Assembly: GCA_018894105.1 (NCBI GenBank)
Contig: CM032118.1
Span: forward strand, 36,514,690-36,578,689
Direction: 5' to 3'
Length of the DNA: 64,000 nucleotides
DNA from: Jacaranda mimosifolia
Taxonomy: Eukaryota > Streptophyta > Magnoliopsida > Lamiales > Bignoniaceae
In this document: positions 23,692 to 34,986 of the stretch, piece by piece
How positions within the stretch are numbered: the first letter of the stretch is position 1
Layout: every line of letters begins with the position of its first letter
Made by a program: the position numbers and the translations under genes
Notes under the pieces: generated by a model
What the model was told of the DNA's origin: nothing
Database searches by the model: none
The model's input: the letters and a program-made list of their open reading frames with translations, nothing else

Positions 23692-24870
23692 ATGTTAATG
23701 TTATGGCTTTGGTGCAAAAATTTGGGAAACCTAATTTATTTCTTACCATGACATGCAACTCATCGTGAAAGAAATTTAGGACAAATTATTGCCAATTAAG
23801 AAAGCACATGATAGGCTTGAATTAGTGGCCCATTTTTTTAAGACAAAACTTGAAGAATTGAAAGATGAAATTGTAAAAAAGAAGCTTTTTGGAGAAATCG
23901 CTTCGTATGTCTTTGTTGTTGGATATCAAAAGGATCGCCTTATACACATTGGTTAATAATGCTGAAAGATCACCACAAACTAACAACTCCAGACACACAC
24001 ACACATATATATATATATATGATAAAATCATAAGTGCTGAAACTCCTGGTGATTCACATCCAGTCTTATATTCATTAGTGATATCTCATATGATTTGCGG
24101 TCCTTGTGGAGATTCTAACCCAATGAATGTATGCATGAGAGAATAAAAATATAAGAACAAATTTTCAAAAACATTTTTTGTGAAATTACTACTCATGGAC
24201 AAAATTCATATGCTGCTTATAGAAGAAGAAATAATGGAAGGAAAACTATTATAAGAGGTGATCCCGTGGATAATAAATACATTCCTTATTACCCATGTTT
24301 ACTTATGAAATTTGATTGTTATATTAATGTCGAAGTATGTTCTAACATCAAGTTAGTGAAGTACATGTACAAATATATCTATAAAGGACATGATAAATTT
24401 TCATATAATATAATTGGCCCTGCAATTGTTGCAGCAATAGATAAAGTTAAGGAATTTCACAAAGGAATATAGATTTTTGCAATTGAGGTATATTGAAAAA
24501 CCTTTCGGTTTAAATTGACCAAATTATATCCACCTATGATTATTTCACCAGTGCATTTGCCAAATGGAAAGTATGTAACTTTGGGCAAAAAAGAACACTA
24601 GGTCATATTGTGTTAAATCCTTTTTTAAGTTGACCGATGCTAACACAATTCTTTTGGATGAATGCAAACAATTCGAATTTCAAACAATTGAATATTTTAT
24701 ATAAAGAACTTTTTGAATACTTTGTTTGGAAGCCAAGAGACCGAAGATGGAGGTTGCCAAAAAAAATTATTATTGGAAGATTAGTAGTTGTTGGACCAAT
24801 AGAAAGAGAACGTTACTTTTTAAAGGTCATGTGTATGAATGTGAAAGCACCACCCTCATATGAATCTCTT
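23692..24870 (+). pseudogene. Helitron Rep/helicase, N-terminal part
   Basis: Readable pieces are MALVQKFGKPNLFLTMTC (about 23712), KLEELKDEIVKKKLFGEI (about 23850), VEVCSNIKLVKYMYKYIYKG (about 24330), and LFEYFVWK with the region to ERERYFLKVMCMNVKAPPSY (24706-24860). These match the conserved Helitron helicase-like N-terminal domain, which carries the rolling-circle replication activity. Many frame breaks. The frame is cut after SYESL by the MULE at 24871. Confidence 0.82.
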
Positions 24871-25080
24871 TGGGTAAATTGCATTTTTGGCCCCACAACT
24901 TAGGTCATTTTGGATTTTGGTCCCATTCTTTTGCACTTTCTCATGTTGCATCCTCTAAGTCGATTTTTTTCTCAATATAAGGACTAAAAGAGGGTTCCAT
25001 CAAATACTTAGTGGTGTAAAGCAAGTGCCACTCATGTGGCTGTTTGGGTGACAAATTGGACAGAAATCTCGATGCCTCAT
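24871..25080 (+). repeat. Left TIR of the MULE
   Basis: Begins TGGGTAAATTGCATTTTTGG. Pairs with the reverse complement of 30295-30503, with scattered mismatches and small indels. Confidence 0.9.
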
Positions 25081-25256
25081 CTCACACTTAACAAAAAACA
25101 CAGACACTTCTAAAGAAAAAGAAAGAAAACCCTTTCTCTAAAGAATCCTGACCCCCGGATTGTGCAATAAGACTTTTCGTGAAGAATCAAAGATTATAAT
25201 TCAAAGAAATTGAAGTTTGAAGTAAAGGATTAAGGAAATTGTGGCTTGGTTTGGAA

Positions 25257-28200
25257 ATGGCGTTACGGGAGCCGAAATATAATGGTGACCCAATTCTGAA
25301 GTATGATATGTTGGTTAGATCCTTGTATTCTTTTTTTGGATTTATGTTATTATTTTTGTTATACTCTAGATTTTTGTACTTTTGAGATAAATTTCCATAG
25401 ATGTGTGTGCAGTATGTGGGGTCTAGGGTCTTTTGGTACTCCAGATGTTCTAGAGATTTGTGTTGCTAATGGCCCATGCTTTTATTTTTATGTTCTGTCA
25501 TTGTCCATACATGTTTTTTTTATTATGCTTGTGTATTATTATTTTTTGGATTCTGTTGGTCTCACATGATAGGGATGGGTGGTCCCCTAGTTTATTCAAA
25601 TTGTGGACCTTTATAGATAATAATTGTATAATATATTTCTATGTTTGACTTTTTTTGTTTGTTTTTCACGTGTAATGTTTCTTTATCAAATGCAATTGAC
25701 ATAGTAGCTTCTTTTGTCTGTCTCTTAATTTCAGATGATATTGCTCCTTTTGTCACTGTGAAGGTGCATCATGGTGGGCAGTTTAATAACATAATTGCTG
25801 AGTATTCTGGGGGAAGCATTAGTGTATTTGACTACGTGGATTTAAATAGGATAATTGTTGCTTATATGGATAAATTATGTGAAAAATTAGGATGTTGTGG
25901 TATGAAAATATATTATATGTTAGGTGAGCATAGGTTTAAGTTGTTATGTGCTAGGGAATGAGTTATTACAGTTGTGTCTAGATCACTACTTTGGCAGGCT
26001 ATTTGAAATTTATCTAGATACAACCAGGGTAGAAGATATTGGTACATAGGTTGGCTCATCAAAAAGGGCTAATGGCAATAATCTAAATGAGGATGAAGAA
26101 GATATTAGGGGTTATGACAGTAGCTCTTCTGAGTATAAAGAGTTTAGTGATACTGATTATGACATTAGGAGTGAAGAGGAGAATAAGGCAAAAGATGATG
26201 ACATGTATCATGAACATATAGATGAGGGTGCAGAGTGGGCTGGCGATAATGATAGGAAAAATGCAGTAGGCATAGAATAGTCTTCTAAGGGAGATGAGGC
26301 AAAGCAAATAGGGTCCAGTCGTGAAGACTTTGATAGTAACATAGCCTCTAATGGTGAAAATAGACCTAAATACCCTGTTTTCAGTTTTGTTGATACTTAT
26401 GATCCTAAATTTTAGCTTGGCATGATATTCTCAAACAAAAGTGAATTTAGAATAGTTGCCCACTTTCATGCAATTAAAACAAAGAAAAGTATTAAGATTG
26501 TCAAAAATGACAAAAGGATAATTTATGCTAAATGTGCAACTGAAGGGTGTTTATGGAGAATTCATGCTCTTAAGCTTGGGAATGAGTCCACGTTTCAAAT
26601 AAGAGAGTATTGCTCTAAACATAAATGTGCAATAACATTTAATGTTAAGAACATGAAGTCTTCTTGGCTGTCATCCAAGTATGTGAGCTCCTTTAGGTCT
26701 GACCCTAAAAGAAATGTGAAAGGCTTCACAAATGATGTCATAAAAGACATTAGGGTCCATGTGTCTAAACATCAAGCTTATAGGGCTAGGAGTATGGCAC
26801 TTAAATCAATTGAAGGTGGGGATCAATTGAAGGTGGGGCTGAAGAGAAGTATGCTTTATTGTGGGATTATGTTGAGGAACTGAGAAAGAGCAATCATGGT
26901 TCTACTGTTGTTCTTGCATTAGCTAAGAGTGATGGAAATGATGGTGCTATGAGATTTGCCAAACTTTAAGTATGTTTAGAAGTTTTGAAAATGGGGTTTT
27001 TATCTGGTTGTAGGCCACTAATAGGTATTGATGGCTATCATCTTAAGCGACCACATGGAGGAGTATTCTTGACTACAGTTGGGATTGATTCTAATAATAA
27101 TTCATTTCCAACAGCCTATGCAATTGTCAGTAAGGAGAACAAAGAAACATGGGAGTGGCTTTTATTGTTGTTAAGGGTAGATTTGAATATTATGAGGGAG
27201 TATGAGTTTACTTTTATGTCAGACAAGTAAAAAAGGCTACTTCCTGCTTTTGAAACTGTGTTGCCAACATGTATGAATAGGTTTTGTGTTAGACATTTAC
27301 ACGGTAACATGAAAAGGGCATGTTTCAGGGGGTTAGCTTACAAAAAAGCTCTTTGGAAAGCTGTCGTGGCTAGTATAGTGCCTGGTTTTGAAAAAAGAAC
27401 GAAAGAGATAGGAAAACTTGACAAAAATGCACTTGAGTGGTTTTGTGACAGGCACCCTACTGAATGGAGTAGGTCACATTTTAATACAATCCCTAAGTGT
27501 AACATACTTCTCAATAATATATGTGAATTATTCAATGCCAACATTCTAAGTGCAAGAAAAAAGCCTATTCCTATAATGCTAGAAGAAATTAGAGAGTTTT
27601 TTTATGACTAAACTGCAAGAGAATAGAGACAAGGCATGGCAAAGTCTGTCCTAAGATTAAAAATATATTAATGGATAAGAACATGGGGAAGGCTACAGAT
27701 TATATACCAATAAAATCCACTAACTTGCACTATGAGATTTCATATTATGATGGGCCTAAGCTCACTACTGATCGTGGGAAGCATACATGTTCTCGTAGAA
27801 AATGGGATTTAAGTGGAATTCTATGCAAGCATGCCACATCTGCCATCTTTAGCCAAATGAAAGACCCTGAGAATTATGTGGATAAGTTTTATTAGGTTGA
27901 GACATTTAGGAAGGTTTATGAGCATGCTATACTCCCTGTCAATGGTTCTGATTTGTGGAAGAAAACAAACATTCATCCTCCACTGCCACCAAATCTTGGG
28001 AGAAGTGCAGGTAAACTAGCTAGAGCAAGGAGATTAGAGCTTGATAAGCCTACCAAGAAGATAAAGAAGTGCATAAAGGGGAAAAAGAAAGCATCAGCAG
28101 TGAGAATGCAAAGATAACAATTGACCATCAAGTGTAGATTGTGTGGAAAAGTTGGCCAAAATAGGAAAGAATGCAAGAAGAAAAAAAATGCAAATACAAG

Positions 28201-29165
28201 TCAAGTGAGTTCATTAATTTCATTAAGTATATTACCTTAGTTAACTTTAATTTCATTAAATTGATTTTTCATGTATAGGTTCAAGAGAAAGCTGAAGCAC
28301 ATGTCCATGTCAATCAAGAAGCTGAAAGATATGTCCATGGCATTCAAGAGGGTGAAACACATGAAGATGTCTATAAACAAAATTATGACTATCAAGATGC
28401 TTGTACATTTCCTTCACCAGTAAGCATTACATTGTAATTTCATCTCTTTTATCATTTTAAACTAATTATATGTAATTTTTGCAGGTTTATGATGAGACAG
28501 CCATAAACAAGGAGGACATTACAAATATGCCATGTACATAAGCTACAAAAAGTTGTATGAAGCCTTCACTGCCACCACAGACTCAAGAATCGCAAACTTC
28601 CTTTAAGATTATAGTAAGTTTTCTTTGTGTTTTATTTATGTCCAATATGATTTTATACATGTATTTAACTTTATTATATGAACAAGTTAGAAAAAGGACA
28701 ATGCAGAAGCATACTCCTTTCAATCCACCAAAAAAGATGCATAGAGTTGACCATTCAACACTAATACCTTTACCAAATCCAAGTCTATACCCGGTGAGGA
28801 CAAAAAGCAAAACTACAATAGATTTAGAACTTGTTGAGGCTTCTACCAAACAACCACTAGTTCCAATAATGCCTATGACAATAAGGAGCAAGGTTGCAAT
28901 GGCTTCACACCTTATTGAGGCTCATACTAGACCACCAACAGCTCCAATAGCACCTTTGACAACAAGGAGCAAGGCTGCACTAGCTTTAAAGCAAGTTGAG
29001 GGACCAGCAACATCAAATGTAAGCATCAGCAGGCCTCCATCTGCTCCAGAAGTGACCATTAGGCCTCCAATTCCATTTTCTCGTGATCATCCAAGAGTAG
29101 CTGTAGAGACAATGACTGCTAAAGGCCAGGGCTACAAGGGATTACTGCAAGTATTTTCAAAATGA
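25257..29165 (+). pseudogene. mudrA-like MULE transposase, disrupted
   Basis: Domains in order: a PB1-like N-terminal plant MULE domain (about 25737-25960, VTVKVHHGGQFNN); a MuDR zinc-binding region (26420-26830, with KCATEGCLWR and CSKHKC); the MULE transposase core (26985-27610, with GIDGYHLK, FMSDK and CELFNANIL carrying the likely D, D, E); a SWIM zinc finger (27785-27840, ending CKHATSA); a CCHC-type knuckle (28132-28175); and a basic tail to 29165. Probable introns with GT/AG ends lie near 25301-25733, 28204-28279 and 28421-28484. A 17-bp tandem duplication at 26805-26838 shifts the frame, and stops occur near 26968 and 27228, so it cannot make full transposase. Confidence 0.87.
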
Positions 29166-30294
29166 GGCCAAAGATATATTTCAATGGCCAATTCGAGTAC
29201 TGTTGTTAGAAAAAGGAAAGATGCTTGAAAAGAGTTTGATATATTGAAGCTGAGAACTACAGCGGTCCTTTTTTGTTAGCTTAACAGTTTGTTGTTTTGT
29301 TGAGAACAAGTTAATTTGGTATTTTGTTGGTTGTTGCATAAAAGTTGGTATTTTGCTATCTTAAGACAACTTATTTTACCATTATGGTATCAAGTGGTGT
29401 TAAGATAGCTCTTTTTGTTTCCATCTATATTAAGATTTTTTTATTTTTTGGCATCAATTTGTATCAATTTTTTTTCTTATGGAGTTAAATTGCTATTAAG
29501 ACAGCTTGTGATTTGGTTGTTTGCACTTTTTGTCAATTGCAATTTGTGGTTTGCAAAAATAGTGTATATAGGAAACACGCAAGTACATATACCAAATTCT
29601 ACCGGAAAAGCATAATACAAACTGCATATATTACATACCATAAAACTTGCCATACCAAACTAAACAACAAAAAGCATGCCATACCAAAGTACATAGCAAA
29701 AAGCATCCCACTCTATACACCATTCCAGACACAATACATTTAAAACATAAACACCAAAACCTTACCCAGCACCATTGACAACATAAAATTAAGTAGCCAA
29801 CCATCTTTTCCTCAACCAAATAAACTGAAAAACACCATCAACCAAGAAACAACTAAAATGTACAACAACAAAGTTTGTCTTCTTTGAAGTTTAGATAATT
29901 CTTTCTCCTTTTCATTCAATCTTCTAAGCAACCCAATAATCACTTTTCTTACTCTTGCACACGTTGGAGGATCTTCCCAAGCAAAAAAATTACACTCATT
30001 ACTGCCAGAAACACCCCCATGGAACCTCCTACCTAGATTTTCATTTGTTCATGATATCCTCAATAGAACTGCGCTGCCACAAAAACATGTAAGGGTGCCT
30101 TCAATAGTGCTGGACATTTTTCTTCCCTTTTCTACAAATCTACTACCACTTCCGCCAACCTGCTACAACTTGAAGACCAGAAACTTTTTCCACTATGCAG
30201 ATGAAGATTTCACATACTATATGGAACAAGGAGCAATTTTCTTTCTTACGTGAAGAATTCTTAATTTATAAATCTCAAGACCAGCAATTTTCCC
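29166..30294. other. MULE subterminal non-coding DNA
   Basis: No gene seen. AT-rich DNA between the end of the transposase gene and the right TIR, with repeated CATACCA / GCATACC words at 29630-29720. Confidence 0.5.
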
Positions 30295-30503
30295 TCATAC
30301 GTGAAGATTTTCCCTCCAAATTGTCACCCAAATAGCTAAATGAGTAGCACAGTCTTTGCACCATTAACTATTTGATGGAAATTTTGCTGAGTTCTTAAAC
30401 TGAGAAAAAAATCAACTTAGAGGATGCAATGTGAGAAAGTGCAAAAGAATGGGACCAAAATCCAAAACTGCCTAAGTTGTGGGACCAAGAATGCAAGTTA
30501 CTC
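30295..30503 (-). repeat. Right TIR of the MULE
   Basis: Reverse-complement partner of the left TIR. It ends GCAAGTTACTC, followed by the GAATCTCTT duplication. Confidence 0.9.
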
Positions 30504-30512
30504 GAATCTCTT

Positions 30513-30902
30513 CTTTCAATTAACAATCAATTGTGTCCTACATTTTGCTCCATTGCACTACAAAAGTATTCATTCAGACTGATACATGTGATTACCAGTA
30601 TCTTGATGAAGCCAAGTATTATCAAATGTCATTAAACTTGATAAGGTTATTTGCAATCTTTTTGGTAAATTGTGCACCTTCAGACCCTAGGGTGTTATGG
30701 AATAAATTTTATAACTCACTATCAGAAGATTTTGTAAGGCAAGGAAAATACATAGATATAGAGATTTGTAAAAACACTTGGAACTCAACTGATGATTTCC
30801 TTCTTAGTATAAGTAAATCAATTCATAATTTTTCATTGTTGTCCAAAATTCTTATAAATTAACTGAAGATGAAAAGTTCAACAGAGGCTCGCTTATGAAT
30901 TT
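30513..30902 (+). pseudogene. Helitron helicase, middle part
   Basis: The Helitron frame resumes directly after the MULE target duplication (LLSINNQLCPTFCS), then FVNCAPSDPRVLWNKFYNSL at about 30665-30725, typical of the region between the Rep domain and the helicase. The frame shifts several times and ends at the second insertion. Confidence 0.8.
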
Positions 30903-31324
30903 GGGAAAAAATAATTTAACCCCCTTATGAAATATGAGATAGGCGAAAAAGCCCCCTCTAAAAAAAAGGACTAAAAAACCACTAGTTATTTTAAAAATAC
31001 TGCAAAAAAGCACCTTCAGGCCATAAGTGAAGTGCACGAATGTTTTTATGCGAGTATTTAAGGTTTATTATATGTAAAATGAATATCATGCCCTTATTTA
31101 TATGAGCCGTTGAATTTTTTTTGTTTTTTGAAAAAATGAACGGTGCAAATGAAATAGCATTTAATATTTATAAAAGTTATGTAAAAAAATATTTATATAT
31201 TTATATACAGATAATTATATATAATATATAGTATAATATTTTTATCAATATTATATAACATATATAATAAATATTATATAATAGTATATATATTGTATAC
31301 ATATAATATAGATATATTCATATA

Positions 31325-32830
31325 TACCCATTTGGCTGTCATGGCAGCCAACTCAGCCGTTAGAAGGAGCTGGCGATTGGCCACTATCTCCATGCCCCTC
31401 CACTGCTACCTACACACATCAATTGCCCATGGCTGTTAGCACCACAAAATGAAAAAAAAAAAAAAAGAATAGATGGGGTCGTTGGCCGCCATAGCCAGAC
31501 GGTTGTAGCGGCTGTTGGTAAGACCTAGCCAGATTTACCCATTTTTTAGGATGCCAAGGCAGCCAGTCACATCTTTGAGGGATGGGGGTAGAGGTGGTTG
31601 GAAGTGGGGTTATATTTTACATATATATGTATATATATACATATATGTACATATACATATTTTTTTATATGTATATAATTTCATATATATATATACATTT
31701 TTTATATATAATTTCATATATCCACATATTTCAGGCTGCCATGGCAACAGTAAGGCTCTTTAGGGGGTGAGGGTGAGTCCGGGGTTATATTTTATATATG
31801 TATATATGATTTTATATATATATATAATTTCATATATATACATTTTTCAGACAACCATGATAGCCATAGGGTTCTTGGGGGGTTGGGGTAGTAGAGGGTA
31901 GAGTTATATTATATATATATGTGTGTGTGTGTGTATGTATGTATTTATATATAATTCTATATGTATATAATTTTATATATATGTATGTTATATATAATTA
32001 ATATGGGTGAATCTTGCAAGCTCAGTATCCAGGATCAAGCCCAACTTTCCACATGAACACAACCCTAAGATTCAAGAAAGCTTATTGAGTTCTTGGCCTC
32101 AAGCAAAATCAGTCGGCCCTAACTTAGCCCCACGGTCTTCAGAACCAGAACCCTCTCAACGGAACGCGATCGACTATGAGGCAAGCCAAGACATCTCTTG
32201 GTCATGGCCGCATTAATTATGACGTCGGCCATAAGTCACTTCCACATTTAATGTCACCGAACCACTATCCTATCCGCATTAATGACTCCGCCAGACCATC
32301 ACCTCCACAATAATTACAGCAAAGGCACCAGTTATTTTTAACTAGTTAAAAGCATGGTGGCCTACCAATCCTAAAAAGACTTTTGAGGCCCCTATGTAAA
32401 GGAAATGAACCCCATGACACAGTAGAAAGGATATGGTCTTTTCGATCCCTCCCTCTCTCTCAGGCAGCGAACACTATAAATACCCTTATTTTTGGATTCA
32501 GAAGTATGATTCTCACATTTCCAAAAGCCATCACTCTGCTCATTTGCTTTTCAATCGAATTAAGCACTAACTTAAGCATCGGAGAGCCTTAGAAAAGGGC
32601 TCTCTAAGCTAGCCTGACATGTATTCCCTATTTGCAAGACTCGACTCACCCCATCGCTATTCCCTGAGCCTATCTTTCTGGTCAATCGGCTCCACCGTCG
32701 ATACACCAAATCCACCCGTCACAAAATAGCATCATCAATAATATTATATATATATATACATATTTTAGGCTGCCATGGCCGTTATGGCAGTCCTAGGGGT
32801 CTTTGGGGGATGGGTTTATACTATATATAG
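31325..32830. repeat. Divergent GCTGCCATGGC-type repeat units
   Basis: About five units, near 31328, 31547, 31731, 31846 and 32767. Each begins with a form of AGGCTGCCATGGC, continues into a G-rich stretch (TCTTTAGGGGGTGAGGG and variants) and ends in alternating AT such as TATATTTTATATATG. The last two are separated by the solo LTR at 31999-32737. This looks like an old minisatellite inside the element. Confidence 0.6.
31999..32737 (+). mobile_element. Solo LTR, Tat-type gypsy family
   Basis: A 739-bp block from TAATATGGGTG to CATCATCA with the perfect 5-bp duplication ATAAT (31994-31998 and 32738-32742). The order TATAAATACCC, AACTTAAGCATCGGAGAGCC, then CTAGCCTGACATG parallels the solo LTR at 10832-11663 and, more distantly, the gypsy LTRs at 49423 and 60264. 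No internal genes. Confidence 0.82.
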
Positions 32831-33159
32831 ACATAATTTTATATATATGTATGTATATATAATTTTATAAATATTAAATATAATTTAATTTATATAAATA
32901 TGTTATTTACTTTATAAATATGAAATTATTTAGTTTAGATTTAAAAAGAAAAAGAAAAACATAAGACTATGAAATAATTATATATATGTGTGTGTGTGTG
33001 ACGGTATTTTTATCTATACATTGTAAAATTCAACTTAAATACAAGGAAGGAGGCAGTGATCCACAATTTAAAAACATAAGGATCAACTTTTTTCTTTTTT
33101 CCACAAGGGGATAAACCACTTATTTCACATTTCACAAAGGAGTTAAAAGATTTTTGCCC

Positions 33160-34610
33160 AAAAAAATATATGTGTCTCAAATGCTGATCTATTGGTATGT
33201 CTAAATTAAATGAGAAACAAAACTTGACTTTTAGAGCAGTGGTTCGAAAAGTTAACAAGAATAAACCATGAGCCTTTTTCATTGATGGGTTGGGAGGGAC
33301 AGAAAAAAATATTTTTATATCAAGCCTTACTTTCATATGTCAAATCAAAAGGAGATATAGCTTTGGCTGTAGCAATATTTGGAGTTCTAACATCTCTATT
33401 ACCTGGTGGCCAAACTGTACATTCTATGTTTAAGTTACCTTTGAAAACTGATGGAAAATGCGAAAATTAGCAAACAATCAAGTTTGACAAAAATTATATA
33501 ATTCTTGCAAAATGTATCATTTGGGATGAAGCTTCCATGGCAAACAAAAAATCGATAGAGGCATTTGACATATTTTCTCCGCAATGTTATGGAGTCTCCA
33601 TATGTGCTCTTTTGTGGCAAAGTTGTTGTTTTTGGAGGTGACTTTTGGCAAACACTACCCATAATGCCAAAAGGAACAAGCCAACATATGATTAAAGCAA
33701 CTTTTATTGCATCTCCTATCTCGACAAAGCCAAAAAAGTATTAAAATGTGAATATTAGAGCACAAGAAGATCCTTCTTTTGCTTCATTTTTACTTAGATC
33801 AAGTTGCTTCATTTGTTTTCGATGATAATCTACAAATTCCTAATGACATTTTTCTTCCTTTTATTGACAAAAAAACTTTCTATAAATCACTTCATTAATA
33901 TTATCTTTCCTTCTATTCAATCTTTCATGGATAATCCACATTCTATATTTAATAGAGCTATACTAACACCCAAAAATGATTACGTGGTTGAAATAAATAA
34001 TATTCTTATTCAAAAAAATGCATTCTGAAACTAAGCATTATATACGGTATAATAAGGCATGTAATGAACAAGATCAAGGCCAATACGATGATTACTTTAA
34101 TAGTATAACAGCAAGTGGATTGCCTTCGCATTAATTAATTTTGAAAGAAAATTGCCCTATCATGTTGCTTCAAAATTTAAATTCTGTTGAAGGACTCTGT
34201 AATGGCACAAGATTAGTATATAAAACATTAAGAAGACTTTATAGGAGCTGAAATCACTTTAGGCAACTTTAGAGGAAAGCATGTTTATACTTTATACATC
34301 ACGCGTCCTTTAGAATGCTAACAAATAAAAATGCTCAATAGATTTCCGAAGAATCCATTATCCTATGAAACCGTGTTTAGCAATGACAATAAACAAAGCT
34401 CAAGGCCAATCACTTGACTTCATTGATGTTTATCTTTCAGAACCTATTTTTTATCATGGATAGTTATATGTTGCTTTATCTTGTATTAGAAGTACAAATT
34501 CTCTCAAGGTTCTTATAAAACCAACATTTGAAGTAGAATCTTCACAACAGTACACTAAGAACGCAGTGTATGCAGAAATTTATGAATGGAATGAGCTTCA
34601 AAATTGATAA
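33160..34610 (+). pseudogene. Helitron helicase, C-terminal part
   Basis: A degenerate PIF1-like helicase domain: FFIDGLGG (the Walker A region, whose GK is altered) near 33274, a segment around FGGDF near 33630, then GAEITLGNFRGKHVYTLY near 34240 and the MTINKAQG-type motif decayed to a frame-shifted form near 34385. Almost every stretch has stops. The final readable segment before the putative 3' end contains EWNELQN. Confidence 0.78.
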
Positions 34611-34714
34611 ATATACATATATATATATAAATGTGAATATCAAATTATTAGAAATTTTTAAAGTCCAAACCCATTTCAAAAAATAAATAAATAAATAAAA
34701 CAAGAATATACTAG

Positions 34715-34986
34715 TGGTGTTGGGTATCACATCTTGCTCGTACACCTGCTCTCTTCAGAGAAAATTCTTCATCTCCACTTCCCTGTGTCTTCAACACTTT
34801 ACTCGGCGGCCATTTTTCTCCCGCTGAATCATAACTACCTAGGCCTGGATTTTTACCAAATCCCACGACCCTATATTCCTTAGTTTTCAACCCTTCAGAA
34901 TTTACTCCTATCAACGTTTAAGCTCATCATTTTCACTGGTAACTTTGCTGGAATTACTAATGCTAGTACTAATCACATGAATATCT
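34715..34986 (-). pseudogene. WRKY group IIb fragment, 3' piece
   Basis: The reverse strand reads EKWPPSKVLKTQGSGDEEF, then LKRAGVRARCDT. WPP-KVLKT followed by KRARV-VRARCDT is the conserved lead into the WRKY domain of group IIb factors of the WRKY61/72 type. The sequence stops exactly there, before WRKYGQK, and gives way to the Helitron at 34714. Upstream (34986-34880) holds KVTSENDELKR, like the leucine-zipper region, followed by stops. It is separated from its 5' piece by a CACTA element. Confidence 0.75.

Larger units (their letters stand above)
24871..30503 (+). mobile_element. MULE (Mutator-like) with long TIRs
   Basis: A 5633-bp element with terminal inverted repeats of roughly 200 bp (left 24871-25080, right 30295-30503). 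Shared blocks include CCACAACTTAGG, TTTTGGATTTTGGTCCCATT, and CTTTTGCACTTTCTCA. It is flanked by a perfect 9-bp duplication GAATCTCTT (24862-24870 and 30504-30512), the hallmark of Mutator insertion. It contains a decayed mudrA-like transposase gene and lies inside the Helitron helicase. Confidence 0.93.
30903..33159. mobile_element. Non-autonomous MULE-like element
   Basis: Ends are long imperfect inverted repeats: left GGGAAAAAATAATTTAACCC, right the complement of GGGCAAAAATCTTTTAACTC. Similarity extends about 60 bp inward (TATGAAATATGAGATAGGCG against TGTGAAATGTGAAATAAGTG). A target duplication is not resolved, so the superfamily is tentative. It interrupts the Helitron. Inside are AT-rich microsatellites, about five divergent GC-rich units and a solo LTR. 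Confidence 0.6.
23692..34714 (+). mobile_element. Degenerate Helitron, interrupted twice
   Basis: Helitron helicase sequence is found in order in three blocks: 23692-24870, 30513-30902 and 33160-34610. The first gap is a MULE flanked by a 9-bp duplication of Helitron sequence; the second is another MULE-like element. A CTAG at 34711-34714 followed by T lies where WRKY-like sequence begins and could be the 3' end, but no hairpin precedes it. The 5' end (TC) is not identified. Confidence 0.75.

Noticed and set aside
34711..34714. CTAG as a firm Helitron 3' terminus
   Set aside because: The T that follows and the joint with WRKY sequence fit, but no GC-rich hairpin lies 10-12 bp upstream. The call is kept only as a possibility.
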